Positions 48,392 through 60,209 are shown, numbered from the stretch's first letter. The stretch is DNA of 64,000 bases from Marinobacter litoralis (GCF_016427555.1 NZ_JAELVS010000001.1:1426001-1490000), one strand, 5' to 3'. Translations and numbers: made by a program. Notes: generated by a model not told the origin, from the sequence alone.

Positions 48392-49221
48392 ACATGTTCA
48401 ATGACCTGACCGCGCTGACCAGCGCGGAGGGTGGTACCGGAACCAAGGCGTCGATAGCGTCCGGGTTCGGTGGTGCCAGCAAAACTTATGACGGTGCTTC
48501 CAGATTGCAAAAGACGATGGGTGACGCCATGTTGTCGCGCATTCCTTCGGCTCTTCAGCCGGAGTCGGTTCTTGATCTCGGCTGTGGCACCGGTTGGTTT
48601 TCCCGTAAATTGTTGGCTTGTTATCCGGATGCGCGCTTAACCGGCGCGGATTTGTCGCCGGGTATGTTGGCGCAGGCTGGGGCGACGCCCGGCACCTCAG
48701 GTGTGCGCTGGCTGAATGCCGATGCGGAGCAGTTGCCGCTGGCAAACGACAGTGTTGATCTGGTGTTCAGTAACCTGATGGTGCAATGGAGTAAGCGCCC
48801 CGAGGTTGTGCTGGCGGAGTGCCAGAGAGTGCTGCGCCCGGGCGGGGTGTTGGCAATGTCTACCCTGGTAGATGGTACCTTGCGTGAGCTCAAGCAAGCC
48901 TGGGCAAAAGCGGACCCGGGTCAGCCCCATGTGAATCGGTTTGTCCTGGCAGATGAGTGGCGCCGCCTTGTGGAATCGACACTGCCGGGCTCTGTGCTCG
49001 AGTTTTCTCCCATCCGTTTGTCCTATGAGTCTCCAATGGCGCTCAATCGGGAACTGAAGCAATTGGGGGCGGTGTTCAGGGGTGAAGAGCGGCGCCGGAC
49101 AGTCACAGCCCCCGGGCGTTTCCGGGCGATGTGCAGGGCATACCCGGGTGCAAGGTCTGGTCAGGTGACGGCGACTTACGAAGCCGGTTGGTTGTATTGG
49201 CAAAAGCCCACAGCAGGATAA
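48388..49221 (+). CDS. bioC: Malonyl-ACP O-methyltransferase
   Basis: BioC (277 residues) methylates malonyl-ACP so that fatty acid synthesis can build the pimelate chain. SAM motif I LDLGCGTGW is at 62-70, with the family segment FSNLMVQW (about 129) and VLRPGGVLAMSTL. It starts within the bioF stop (ATGA). In pseudomonads a bioH gene stands between bioF and bioC; here there is none, and the overlap leaves no trace. bioD follows 5 bases downstream. Confidence 0.93.
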   Translation: MNMFNDLTALTSAEGGTGTKASIASGFGGASKTYDGASRLQKTMGDAMLSRIPSALQPESVLDLGCGTGWFSRKLLACYPDARLTGADLSPGMLAQAGATPGTSGVRWLNADAEQLPLANDSVDLVFSNLMVQWSKRPEVVLAECQRVLRPGGVLAMSTLVDGTLRELKQAWAKADPGQPHVNRFVLADEWRRLVESTLPGSVLEFSPIRLSYESPMALNRELKQLGAVFRGEERRRTVTAPGRFRAMCRAYPGARSGQVTATYEAGWLYWQKPTAG

Positions 49222-49226
49222 ACACG

Positions 49227-49931
49227 ATGGCAAAGAAAACATACTTCGTAACGGGTACTGATACCGAGGTGGGTAAAACCATCGTCAGTGCGTCGATTCT
49301 CGAGGCCGCCAAGGCGCAAGGAAAACGCACGATTGCCATGAAGCCCATTGCCTCTGGCTGCGAGCAAACACCGGAAGGCCTGCGAAATGAAGATGCGTTG
49401 ATGCTTCAGGAGGCGGTTACTGAATCCATTGCTTATGATGTGATTAACCCGATTGCCTTGGAGCCTGCGATTGCGCCCCATGTGGCAGCGGTGCAAGCGG
49501 GCAAGCAAATCAGCGCCCAGCGTCTGATCGGGTTTTGTCGTGGGTTGCAAATGCAGCCTGCCGATTTGATGCTGATCGAGGGGGCTGGTGGTTGGCGAGT
49601 TCCTCTGAACGATCGCGAAACCTATGCATCGGTGCCCCGGGACATGGGGTTGGGGGTTGTCATGGTGGTGCCTCTCAAGCTCGGCTGTATCAATCATGCC
49701 ATGCTGACAGCGGAGGCTATTCGTGCAGATGGGCTGACGGTGGCGGGCTGGGTTGCAAATCATCCGGAAGCGGAGCCTATGAGCTGTGAAGAAGAAACGC
49801 TTAACTATCTGGTGACCCATCTCGAGGCACCGTGTTTGGGTGTTTTGCCTTATGCAGGCGAAGTACCAGTGGTGGACATGCCGGCCGTCTTATCGCGCTA
49901 TCTGAATGTTGCACCATTGTTTGAAAATTGA
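49227..49931 (+). CDS. bioD: ATP-dependent dethiobiotin synthetase
   Basis: BioD (234 residues from ATG 49227) closes the ureido ring of dethiobiotin. The P-loop GTDTEVGKT is at 10-18 (Lys17), KPIASGCE (about 42) binds substrate, and EGAGGWRVPL (about 119) is the family signature. The frame is open 32 codons upstream within bioC, but similarity starts at MAKKTYFVTG, and AGCAGGA lies in front. It is the last bio gene here; bioA is not in the window. Confidence 0.95.
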   Translation: MAKKTYFVTGTDTEVGKTIVSASILEAAKAQGKRTIAMKPIASGCEQTPEGLRNEDALMLQEAVTESIAYDVINPIALEPAIAPHVAAVQAGKQISAQRLIGFCRGLQMQPADLMLIEGAGGWRVPLNDRETYASVPRDMGLGVVMVVPLKLGCINHAMLTAEAIRADGLTVAGWVANHPEAEPMSCEEETLNYLVTHLEAPCLGVLPYAGEVPVVDMPAVLSRYLNVAPLFEN

Positions 49932-49981
49932 TCAGGATTGTGCGTTAATTGGGCAATTGTCGGCCACGGGAACCTTCCTCC

Positions 49982-50227
49982 ATGATCAATAACACACTCG
50001 GTATCGGTATTCAGGGCATCCAGGACGGAATGGTCGGGATGGAGAACGCCGCACGTAAGATCGCTCGAGGTGGATCGGATGGCCCGCAAGGCAGCGCCGA
50101 GGGGGCCGGCAATCTGGCCGAGCCGATGATTGAGCTCAATCTATACAAACGCAGTGTCGAGGCGTCGGCACAAGTCGTTAAAACGGCGGATGAAACGATA
50201 GGTACCCTGCTGGACATCAAGGTCTGA
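49982..50227 (+). CDS. Small protein resembling a flagellar rod C-terminal segment
   Basis: An 81-residue protein from ATG 49982. The second half (LAEPMIELNLYKRSVEASAQVVKTADETIGTLLDIKV, residues 45-81) has the heptad-like helix and LLDIK end of FlgC/FlgG-type rod proteins, and the N-terminal half has GIQGIQDGM in place of a rod N-terminus. It corresponds in position to PA0505 of P. aeruginosa, itself uncharacterised. No secretion signal is present. It precedes the SprA-like gene by 10 bases, so the two are probably co-transcribed. Function is unknown. Confidence 0.6.
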   Translation: MINNTLGIGIQGIQDGMVGMENAARKIARGGSDGPQGSAEGAGNLAEPMIELNLYKRSVEASAQVVKTADETIGTLLDIKV

Positions 50228-50237
50228 GCTTCGGGTA

Positions 50238-50951
50238 GTGTCTGTGAACATTCTACCGACAGTGTCCCCTGTTCTTCCTTCCTTTAGCCCGGGCTCGCGG
50301 GCAGATTCCGGTTATTCAGTGGTTGCCGGGCCAGAAAGCACAGCTGGAGAAAAATCCGTGGTCGGCGAGAGCCGTTCTGTTCGGGCTCCTGAGCAAGCCT
50401 CCGATGTCAAGTCAGCGGGGCAGGAAAGTCAGGAAGACGAAAACCTTCAGGGGTTGACGGAATCCGAACTGCAAGAACTCTCCGAACTCAAAGCCCGGGA
50501 TCGTGAAGTGCGCGCCCACGAGGCTGCGCATCAAGCGGTGGGCGGGCAATACGCTGGTGCAATCTCCTATTCCTATGAGCGTGGCCCCGACGGCGCTCAG
50601 TACGCGGTCGGCGGAGAAGTGCCCATTGATGTCTCTCCGGTGGCTGGAGATCCCCAAGCGACGATCGAAAAAATGCGTGTTGTGCGAGCGGCCGCCATGG
50701 CACCGGCACAGCCCTCATCGCAGGATCGTGCGGTTGCAGCGGAGGCCATGCAAACTATGTTGCAGGCTCAGGTAGAGCTGGCCAGCGGTGAGGATGAAAG
50801 CGCTGGAATTAACGGTGGCGCTGACGCAGCGGAACCCGCGATAAATGCTCCGGAACCCCAGTCCCGACAGGCAACAGAAGCCTACCAAAACGTCTCGGTC
50901 ATGCAGGGTTACGGTTTTGACTCGGACGCTGCTACTTCGATTTTTGTTTGA
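50238..50951 (+). CDS. SprA-related putative metalloprotease with HExxH motif
   Basis: A 237-residue protein with a disordered, Ser/Glu/Gln-rich N-terminus (1-75) and a compact domain at 80-180 carrying RAHEAAH (zinc motif H94-E95-x-x-H98), SYSYERGPDGAQYAVGGEV and MRVVRAAAMAPAQPS. These match the SprA-related/CJM1_0395 family of putative metalloproteases. No signal peptide is visible. GTG 50238 is used; a second in-frame GTG at 50244 is possible. The flanking rod-like protein hints at a cell-surface or flagellar context, but the substrate is unknown. Confidence 0.75.
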   Translation: MSVNILPTVSPVLPSFSPGSRADSGYSVVAGPESTAGEKSVVGESRSVRAPEQASDVKSAGQESQEDENLQGLTESELQELSELKARDREVRAHEAAHQAVGGQYAGAISYSYERGPDGAQYAVGGEVPIDVSPVAGDPQATIEKMRVVRAAAMAPAQPSSQDRAVAAEAMQTMLQAQVELASGEDESAGINGGADAAEPAINAPEPQSRQATEAYQNVSVMQGYGFDSDAATSIFV

Positions 50952-51057
50952 TCCCTTCCTGAAGATAACCCCCTGAGCGAGAAAGGCCTACCGGGTTTTC
51001 TGACCCGCATCCGTTACGTTTGAGAACACAAAGCACAACAAAATTGACGCAATTCTC

Positions 51058-51087
51058 TTGACAATTCTGTGCTCCAAAACGTATGTT
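51058..51087 (+). promoter_or_regulatory. Sigma-70 promoter of the acyl-CoA dehydrogenase gene
   Basis: A perfect TTGACA (51058-51063) and TATGTT (51082-51087) are 18 bases apart, 110 bases before the start codon. It is the only strong candidate in this 245-base gap. Confidence 0.65.
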
Positions 51088-51088
51088 T

Positions 51089-51102
51089 CAAACAAGTGTT
51101 TA
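51089..51102 (+). promoter_or_regulatory. PsrA-like operator just downstream of the -10 element
   Basis: CAAAC-AAGT-GTTTA matches the known PsrA consensus (G/C)AAAC-N2-4-GTTT(G/C) except the last base. Lying over the transcription start, it fits repression relieved by long-chain fatty acids, as described for PsrA-controlled beta-oxidation genes in Pseudomonas. Confidence 0.6.
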
Positions 51103-51196
51103 ATTAAGGCTGTGAAGCGCGAGCTTCATGGTAATTGAGCAAACCACGGTCATAGCTGCAACAACTTCAGCTGCAACCAACATTGAGGTGGATTCA

Positions 51197-52996
51197 ATGC
51201 CTGAGTACAAAGCGCCCCTGCGTGATATCAAATTTGTAATGAACGAGCTGCTCGACAGCGAGACCCACTACGCCAATCTGGAAGGCGCTGAAGACGCAAC
51301 TCCGGATATGGTTGATGCCATCATCCAGGAAGGTGCGAAGTTTGCTGAACAGGTACTGTCTCCGCTGAACGCGGTAGGCGACCGCGAAGGTTGTACTTGG
51401 AGCGAAGACGGCGTTAAAACGCCGACTGGCTTCAAAGAAGCTTACGAAAAGTACGTTGAAGGCGGTTGGCCATCACTGGCTGCTGACGCCAACTACGGCG
51501 GACAGGGCCTGCCTGACTCCCTCGGCATCGTGATGAGCGAGCTGAACGGTACCGCTAACTGGTCTTGGGGCATGTACCCGGGCCTGAGCCACGGCGCGAT
51601 CAACACCGTGGAAGCGCACGGCACCGAAGAGCAGAAGCAAACCTACCTGACCAAAATGATCAGCGGTGAGTGGACAGGTACCATGTGCCTGACCGAAGCG
51701 CACTGTGGTTCTGACCTGGGCACCCTGCGCACCAAAGCAGAGCCTAATGCTGACGGTTCTTACAGCATCACCGGCACCAAGATCTTTATCTCGGCCGGTG
51801 AGCACGACATGACCGAGAACATTGTTCATATCGTTCTGGCTCGTCTGCCGGGCGCACCTGAAGGTACCAAGGGTATCTCCCTGTTCATCGTACCCAAGCG
51901 CCTGCCGAACGAAGACGGTTCTGCCGGTGAGCGTAACGCCGTTTCCTGTGGCTCCATCGAGCACAAGATGGGTATCCACGGCAACGCGACTTGCGTGATG
52001 AACTTCGACGGTGCCAAAGGCTGGTTGATCGGACCTGAGAACAAAGGTCTGAACTGCATGTTCACCTTCATGAACACCGCCCGTATCGGTACCGCTATCC
52101 AGGGGCTGGGTGCAGCTGAACTGGCTTTCCAGGGCTCACTGGCATACGCCAAAGACCGTCTGGCCATGCGTTCACTGAGTGGCGCTAAGAACCCGGAAGG
52201 CATTGCTGACCCGATCATCGTTCATCCGGACGTGCGTCGCATGCTGCTGACTCAGAAAGCAGTTGCTGAAGGCGCCCGTGCTCTGATCTACCTGACTGCA
52301 CAGAAAGCGGATCTGGTAGCGCGTGGCAAAACTGACGAAGAGCGTAAAACAGCCGACGAAGCATTGGGCTTCCTGACTCCGATCGCCAAAGCTTTCCTGA
52401 CTGAAATCGGTTACGAAGCTGCGAACCTGGGTATGCAGGTATTCGGTGGCCACGGTTTCATCTCCGAGTGGGGCATGGAGCAGAACGTACGTGATGCCCG
52501 TATCGGCATGATCTACGAAGGCACTACCGGCATCCAGGCGCTGGATCTGTTGGGCCGTAAGGTTCTGATGACTCAGGGCGAGTCTCTGAAGAACTTCACC
52601 AAGCAGGTTCACGTGTTCTGCAAAGAAAACGCCGACAATGAGCAGCTGAAGCAGTTCATCGAGCCGCTGGCTGCAATCAACAAAGAGTGGGGCGACCTGA
52701 CCATGAAAGTGGGCATGGCCGCTATGAAGAACCGTGAAGAAGTAGGTTCTGCTTCCGTTGACTACCTGATGTACTCTGGTTACGCGGTGTTTGCGTACCT
52801 GTGGGCTCAGATGGCCAAAGTTGCTCAGGAAAAGCTGGAAGAAGGCACTACTGAAGAAGCGTTCTACACTGCCAAGCTGCAGACTGCACGTTTCTACTTC
52901 ACCCGCATGTTGCCGCGTACCAAGACTCACGCAGTAACCATGTTGGCCGGTGCAGACACTCTGCTGGATATGCCGGAAGAACACTTCGCCCTTTAA
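51197..52996 (+). CDS. Acyl-CoA dehydrogenase, long C-terminally extended type (1)
   Basis: A 599-residue FAD enzyme for the first oxidation step of fatty acid beta-oxidation. It is about 200 residues longer than classical acyl-CoA dehydrogenases, with an extra C-terminal helical region (about 460-599), like the PA0506 group. Conserved parts are [23 protein letters not shown], and the catalytic Glu441 in [10 protein letters not shown]. The start [10 protein letters not shown] has GAGGTGG 8 bases upstream; the frame is open 23 codons further. Heavy codon bias suggests high expression. The promoter has a PsrA-like site. The paralogue follows after a terminator. Confidence 0.93.
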   Translation: MPEYKAPLRDIKFVMNELLDSETHYANLEGAEDATPDMVDAIIQEGAKFAEQVLSPLNAVGDREGCTWSEDGVKTPTGFKEAYEKYVEGGWPSLAADANYGGQGLPDSLGIVMSELNGTANWSWGMYPGLSHGAINTVEAHGTEEQKQTYLTKMISGEWTGTMCLTEAHCGSDLGTLRTKAEPNADGSYSITGTKIFISAGEHDMTENIVHIVLARLPGAPEGTKGISLFIVPKRLPNEDGSAGERNAVSCGSIEHKMGIHGNATCVMNFDGAKGWLIGPENKGLNCMFTFMNTARIGTAIQGLGAAELAFQGSLAYAKDRLAMRSLSGAKNPEGIADPIIVHPDVRRMLLTQKAVAEGARALIYLTAQKADLVARGKTDEERKTADEALGFLTPIAKAFLTEIGYEAANLGMQVFGGHGFISEWGMEQNVRDARIGMIYEGTTGIQALDLLGRKVLMTQGESLKNFTKQVHVFCKENADNEQLKQFIEPLAAINKEWGDLTMKVGMAAMKNREEVGSASVDYLMYSGYAVFAYLWAQMAKVAQEKLEEGTTEEAFYTAKLQTARFYFTRMLPRTKTHAVTMLAGADTLLDMPEEHFAL

Positions 52997-53027
52997 GGCT
53001 GAGGTTGCTATCTGATTGATAGTGCAC

Positions 53028-53063
53028 AAAAAGCCCGTTCTCTGTGAAGAGGCGGGCTTTTTT
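53028..53063 (+). terminator. Intrinsic terminator after the first acyl-CoA dehydrogenase
   Basis: AAAAAGCCCG (53028-53037) pairs with CGGGC plus six T (53053-53063); an inner CTCT/AGAG helix shortens the loop. Confidence 0.88.
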
Positions 53064-53077
53064 CATGAGTTTGAGGC

Positions 53078-53098
53078 CGGTATTGAGGTAGAATACCG
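53078..53098. promoter_or_regulatory. Inverted repeat upstream of the second acyl-CoA dehydrogenase
   Basis: CGGTATT-N7-AATACCG lies 127 bases before the start codon and close to a TAATAA that could be part of a promoter. It looks like an operator, but I cannot assign a regulator. It is unlike the PsrA-type site of the first gene. Confidence 0.35.
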
Positions 53099-53224
53099 AT
53101 CACAGAATAATAACGTTGATACGGACACATTGCCGATCGGGCGGATGTAGCGGGAGCCTTCTCAAGAGGGCCATTGTTTAAGCATACCCCCGAAGAGACT
53201 GACTGATTTTCTGGAGAGTTATAC

Positions 53225-55015
53225 ATGGCTGATTATCAAGCCCCCCTTCGTGATATGAGTTTCGTACTGAACGAAATGTTTGATGCGCCTGCGCTGTGGG
53301 CCTCACTGCCAAGAATTGCTGAAAACGTCGATCCTGAAACGGCCGATGCTATTCTGGAAGAAGCCGGAAAAATCACCAGCGGCGTTCTTGCTCCTCTGAA
53401 CCGCGAAGCCGACGAGCAAGGCTGCAAGTGGGACGAAGGTGAAGTAACCAGCCCGGAAGGCTTCAAAGAAGCTTATCAAACCATCGTAGAAGGTGGCTGG
53501 AACGGCCTGGGCGGCAACCCGGAATTCGGCGGCATGGGCATGCCCAAAACCTTGGTGGCGCAATTTGAAGAAATGATGCAGGGCGCCAACATGGCGTTCG
53601 GCCTGGCCCCCATGCTGACTGCTGGTGCCTGCCTGGCGTTGAACGCCCACGGCAGCCAGGAACTGAAAGAAAAGTACCTGCCGAACATGTACTCCGGCGT
53701 ATGGTCCGGCGCCATGGATCTGACCGAGCCGCACGCCGGTACCGACCTGGGTATTATTCGTACCAAAGCTGAGCCCAACGACGACGGCTCCTTTAACATC
53801 ACCGGCACCAAGATCTTCATCACTTGGGGCGAGCACGACATGGCGGAGAACATCATCCACCTGGTGCTGGCTAAACTGCCGGATGCCCCGAAAGGTCCGA
53901 AGGGCATCTCCTTGTTCCTGGTTCCGAAGTTCATGGTCAACGACGACGGCTCTCTGGGCGAGCGTAATCAGTTCAGCTGTGGTTCCATTGAAAAGAAAAT
54001 GGGCATCAAAGGTTCTGCGACTTGTGTCATGAACTTTGACGGCGCCAAAGGTTGGTTGGTTGGCGAAGAAAACAAAGGTCTGAACGCCATGTTCACCATG
54101 ATGAACTACGAGCGTCTGGGTGTTGGTATCCAGGGCATCGGCGCTGCTGAAGCCTCCCTGCAAAGCGCACGTGAATACGCCAACGAGCGTATCCAGAGCC
54201 GTGCTCCGACTGGCGCCCAGCAGCCAGAAAAAGCCGCAGACCCGATTCTGGTACACCCGGACGTGCGTCGCATGCTGCTGACCATGAAGAGCTACGTTGA
54301 AGGCGGCCGTGCTTTCTCAACATACGTGGCCAAGTGGCTGGACATCTCCAAGTATTCCGACAACGACGAACAGCGCAAGCACGCCGAAGGCATGGTTGCT
54401 TTGCTGACGCCGGTTGCCAAAGCCTTCCTGACCGACCGTGGACTGGAAGCCACCATCATCGGCCAGCAGGTCTTCGGTGGTCACGGCTTCATCCGCGAAT
54501 GGGGCCAGGAGCAGTTGGTTCGTGACTGTCGCATCACCCAGATCTACGAAGGCACCAACGGTATCCAGGCCATGGACCTGATGGGCCGTAAAGTTGTTGC
54601 GAGCCAGGGCAAGCTGTTCGAACTCTTCGCAGAAGACGTGAGCGCGTTCATCGAAGAAAACAGCAGTGACGAAGCCTTGCGCCCATACCTGGAGCCGCTG
54701 GCGGCCTCCTTGGAGCGACTGGCAGACACCACCGAGCACGTCATCAAGCAGGCGGGTGAAAACCCGAACGCCATCGGCGCTGCTGCCGTGGATTACCTGG
54801 ACATGTTCGGATACACCGCTCTGGCTTATATGTGGGCGAAAGCGGTTAAAGCCGCTGCACCTAAGGCGGAAGGCGATACCTCCGGCTTCTACACTGGCAA
54901 GCTAAAAACAGCACGTTTCTACTTTGAGCGTTTGTTGCCGAAAGCCGTGTCACTGGCTGAAGGAATCCGTAGTGGCAGCGATGCCATGATGGCGCTGGAT
55001 GCCAACGAGATCTAA
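53225..55015 (+). CDS. Acyl-CoA dehydrogenase, long C-terminally extended type (2)
   Basis: A 596-residue paralogue of the preceding gene, similar throughout (MADYQAPLRDMSFVLNEMFD against [20 protein letters not shown]), with catalytic Glu442 in QIYEGTNGIQ. Shared blocks include MDLTEPHAGTDLG, KIFITWGEHD and [30 protein letters not shown] sequence. Differences in the acyl pocket probably set different chain lengths, which is inference. GGAG precedes ATG 53225. It has its own terminators on both sides and hence its own promoter, so the two genes can be regulated separately. The arrangement parallels PA0506-PA0508. Confidence 0.93.
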   Translation: MADYQAPLRDMSFVLNEMFDAPALWASLPRIAENVDPETADAILEEAGKITSGVLAPLNREADEQGCKWDEGEVTSPEGFKEAYQTIVEGGWNGLGGNPEFGGMGMPKTLVAQFEEMMQGANMAFGLAPMLTAGACLALNAHGSQELKEKYLPNMYSGVWSGAMDLTEPHAGTDLGIIRTKAEPNDDGSFNITGTKIFITWGEHDMAENIIHLVLAKLPDAPKGPKGISLFLVPKFMVNDDGSLGERNQFSCGSIEKKMGIKGSATCVMNFDGAKGWLVGEENKGLNAMFTMMNYERLGVGIQGIGAAEASLQSAREYANERIQSRAPTGAQQPEKAADPILVHPDVRRMLLTMKSYVEGGRAFSTYVAKWLDISKYSDNDEQRKHAEGMVALLTPVAKAFLTDRGLEATIIGQQVFGGHGFIREWGQEQLVRDCRITQIYEGTNGIQAMDLMGRKVVASQGKLFELFAEDVSAFIEENSSDEALRPYLEPLAASLERLADTTEHVIKQAGENPNAIGAAAVDYLDMFGYTALAYMWAKAVKAAAPKAEGDTSGFYTGKLKTARFYFERLLPKAVSLAEGIRSGSDAMMALDANEI

Positions 55016-55040
55016 AACGATTTCGTAAGTGCGGAAAGTG

Positions 55041-55070
55041 AAAAAGCAGGCCCAGGTGGCCTGCTTTTTT
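55041..55070. terminator. Bidirectional terminator between acyl-CoA dehydrogenase and endA
   Basis: A perfect 12-bp stem (AAAAAGCAGGCC, 55041-55052 with 55058-55069), five-base loop and six T. The A run on the other strand lets it also end the minus-strand gene. Confidence 0.92.
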
Positions 55071-55107
55071 GTGGATACTTAAACGTCACCTACTCCCAAA
55101 GTTTAGG

Positions 55108-55743
55108 TCACAGGCGATTAATCAGGTCCGGATTGGTCACAAACGGATTCTCGTTACCCTGTATCTCTGCAACCCTGCGATGCCGCGTCAGTTCCTTATC
55201 ATCCGGCGGATCCATCTTGCTCCAATTCTGGAACACCGGCGTCGCCCCCAGCCACGGCAAATCGTAAGTATCCACCATATAAGCCATGGTACGAGCAACA
55301 TCACCCTTAATGCGCTCTGGCGGCTCAAAGAACTGATTATTCGTGCGAATGCCGCACTCATCCTTACTGATAGACGTACTCAAATTCTCATAACGTGCCG
55401 TTCGGCGCTTCAGCTCAACCCGACTGCGAACCGGAACCATATTGTGCAAATCCGCCGCAATCTGACGATAGCGATCATCCCGCCGACATTGGGACTTGGT
55501 GCCGCAATCCAAAGCGGAGCGAATATCCGCGAGCGGATAAATATGCCCGTCGGTCATCACAAAACCCTTGGACTTAAAGGGCTCGTCACAGAAAAAAGAA
55601 GAACCGCCGCCGGCATAAAGGTTGCCCCAGAATTCGTTCTTTACGACCGAATCCGGATCACTAAAGCGCGTGTTCTGAGCAATGACTATGCTGGTCGAAA
55701 GAGCGACAGCAAGTGTCGTAGGTATGGCTATTGTTTTTTTCAT
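55108..55743 (-). CDS. endA: Endonuclease I family secreted nuclease
   Basis: A 211-residue EndA/Dns-type nuclease. A Sec signal (about 1-22, ending SIVIA) directs export. The catalytic signature DLHNMVP (98-104) is followed by KGDVARTMAYM, then WSKMDPPDDKELTRHRRVAEIQGNENPF, all conserved in Endonuclease I. The family is non-specific toward DNA and often lets cells use extracellular DNA or limits transformation. At least six cysteines suggest disulfides. The 269 bases upstream, before holA, contain no ORF and no clear promoter. Confidence 0.9.
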   Translation of the reverse strand: MKKTIAIPTTLAVALSTSIVIAQNTRFSDPDSVVKNEFWGNLYAGGGSSFFCDEPFKSKGFVMTDGHIYPLADIRSALDCGTKSQCRRDDRYRQIAADLHNMVPVRSRVELKRRTARYENLSTSISKDECGIRTNNQFFEPPERIKGDVARTMAYMVDTYDLPWLGATPVFQNWSKMDPPDDKELTRHRRVAEIQGNENPFVTNPDLINRL

Positions 55744-56012
55744 CGTCCATGTGTCTCACATCTACATCGAGTGCCTGGGCCAATTGGAAAACTGGTTGAT
55801 GGCTAAATGATCAAGTCGCCGGAATTATGGCAGTGTGATTATTTATTAATGTGAAGTATGACACAGTGGTGGTGTGCTGGAACCGGCTTTGGCCTGATTA
55901 ATGTGTATGTTTGTTACACGTATCTGGCTGAGCGTGACCAAGCTGCGAAGAGGGTAACATCGGGTATCGAGGGCAGGGACGCTCGTAACGCTTCGTGTTC
56001 GGTCGGTCCGAA

Positions 56013-57020
56013 TCAGTGAGCGCCCGCAAGCAGGGCGGATAGATCACGAAGATGGTGCCATGGCGGCAGGTCGCCGTACCCTTTGGCGGCCCGGTCGGTC
56101 GTGCTGCACAGCGCAATCGCCCGATGTAGTTGCGCAAGGCTTAAGCGTCGTGCGGCCTGTTGAATGGCGCCAGCCCGCTTGGGCTGAAACACTCCGCGCT
56201 TTTTCAGAAAGCCCGCAGGGTTATCGCCGGGTGGTAACGCGGTTTTCAGTTCAATGATCAAATGCAAATCGCGAACCAGTACACTCAGCAAACCCAGCGG
56301 GTTGTCTCCTTCCTGCTGCAGGATGCCGATGATCTTGCCAGCATGCGCTGCTTTGCCGGCAAGCAATTCCGTAACCAGCTCGAAGCCGTTGAAACGGGCA
56401 CTGTCCTGTACCGCCATCTCGATGGTTTCTTCATCGATGGTTTTGCCGTCCGAAAGCAATGTGAGCCGGTCAAGCTCCTGGCTGGCGGCAAGCAGATTGC
56501 CTTCCAGACGCTCGGCCAGCATCCCCAGCGCCCCACGGGTAATGTGAAGGCCTTGATTGCTTGCCCTTTGTTGCAGCCATCCGCTGAACTTGTCTGAATC
56601 CACAGGCCAAACCGGCACATGCACGCCATTCGCCTGCAAATCCTTGTACCATTTTCGTTTGGTTTCGGCGGCGTCGAGTTTGGCGCTGATCAGCAGCAAG
56701 ACAACGTCTTCAGGCGGAGATTGGAGAATCTGCTCCATAACTTTTCGGCCGTCGCCGAGTTTGCCGGTCGGTAAATGAATTTCGATGCGCCGCTTTTCGG
56801 CAAACAACGACATGGCATTGCATTCGTTCGCCACCGAACCCCAGTCAAGTTGCTGGTCGGCGTGGTAGGTCAGGCGATCATGAAAGCCGGCGTTCTTGGC
56901 GGCCTTACGGATCTGGTCGCAGCACTCCTGAACCAGCAGGGGTTCGTCGCCCGAGACGAGGTAAACCGGTGCAAGACCCTTTTTTAATGTTTGAGGGAGT
57001 TGGCCGGCCTGAATCTTCAT
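56013..57020 (-). CDS. holA: DNA polymerase III subunit delta
   Basis: HolA (335 residues) opens the beta clamp during loading. The N-terminal sequence LAPVYLVSGDEPLLVQECCDQIR is typical, with a degenerate P-loop; the C-terminal collar helices (LGLLSVLVRDLHLIIEL) match the family. The length equals E. coli HolA (343) within a few residues. Its start overlaps the lptE stop by four bases, in the conserved order leuS-lptE-holA. Confidence 0.95.
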   Translation of the reverse strand: MKIQAGQLPQTLKKGLAPVYLVSGDEPLLVQECCDQIRKAAKNAGFHDRLTYHADQQLDWGSVANECNAMSLFAEKRRIEIHLPTGKLGDGRKVMEQILQSPPEDVVLLLISAKLDAAETKRKWYKDLQANGVHVPVWPVDSDKFSGWLQQRASNQGLHITRGALGMLAERLEGNLLAASQELDRLTLLSDGKTIDEETIEMAVQDSARFNGFELVTELLAGKAAHAGKIIGILQQEGDNPLGLLSVLVRDLHLIIELKTALPPGDNPAGFLKKRGVFQPKRAGAIQQAARRLSLAQLHRAIALCSTTDRAAKGYGDLPPWHHLRDLSALLAGAH

Positions 57021-57595
57021 GGGGACTCTGAAGGCTTCTGATCAGCTGAATGGGCTTCCAACGCTGCGTCTATACGCTCTTGAGTCATCGGCACCAAGCG
57101 GAAAATAACCTGCTGGGCAAGACGGTCGCCGAGCTGCTGTTGGAGCTCTTCTTCCTCCCGCTGTTTGGCGAGAACGTTGGTTTCATCGTAGCGATAGGTT
57201 TCGCTGGCGTTGAGATCTGTTGCGGCGATGAGCGGGACGTTATTGGCTGTGAGCAGCTCGATGGTCACAGTGTGGCGCAGCACATACTCGGCGGCTGAAG
57301 CCTGAGCAGTAATGGCCGAAGCCCGCCGATCCTGGTTGTAATCCCTGAGTGTGAGCACGTAATCCGCCGTTTCGGCGGGCTCAAGCTCTATGCCACCAAG
57401 CGATAATTGCTCGCGAACCGACTCGCAAAAGCGCGCCGGCAAGGAATTAGGGCAGTTCACCGCCAAAGGCTGCAAAGCCGCTGGTACCGGCGAGGTGCCC
57501 CTTAACTGAAAGCCGCAGCCGGAAACCGCGACCGCGGTCATCACCGCAAGGAGCGGTAACCGAATGGTTTTCAGAGTCAGAGGCACCCATCTCAT
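57017..57595 (-). CDS. lptE: LPS-assembly lipoprotein LptE
   Basis: LptE (RlpB, 192 residues) is the lipoprotein plug of the LptD outer-membrane LPS translocon. The lipobox VSGC gives lipidated Cys27, followed by GFQLRGT, the family hallmark. The rest is a small alpha/beta domain, and the acidic/Gln-rich helix (EEELQQQLGDRLAQQVIFRL) near 150 is conserved. It starts one base after the leuS stop and overlaps holA, so the three are one transcript. The long signal region (26 residues) is normal. Confidence 0.93.
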   Translation of the reverse strand: MRWVPLTLKTIRLPLLAVMTAVAVSGCGFQLRGTSPVPAALQPLAVNCPNSLPARFCESVREQLSLGGIELEPAETADYVLTLRDYNQDRRASAITAQASAAEYVLRHTVTIELLTANNVPLIAATDLNASETYRYDETNVLAKQREEEELQQQLGDRLAQQVIFRLVPMTQERIDAALEAHSADQKPSESP

Positions 57596-57596
57596 A

Positions 57597-60209
<2,613 letters not shown>

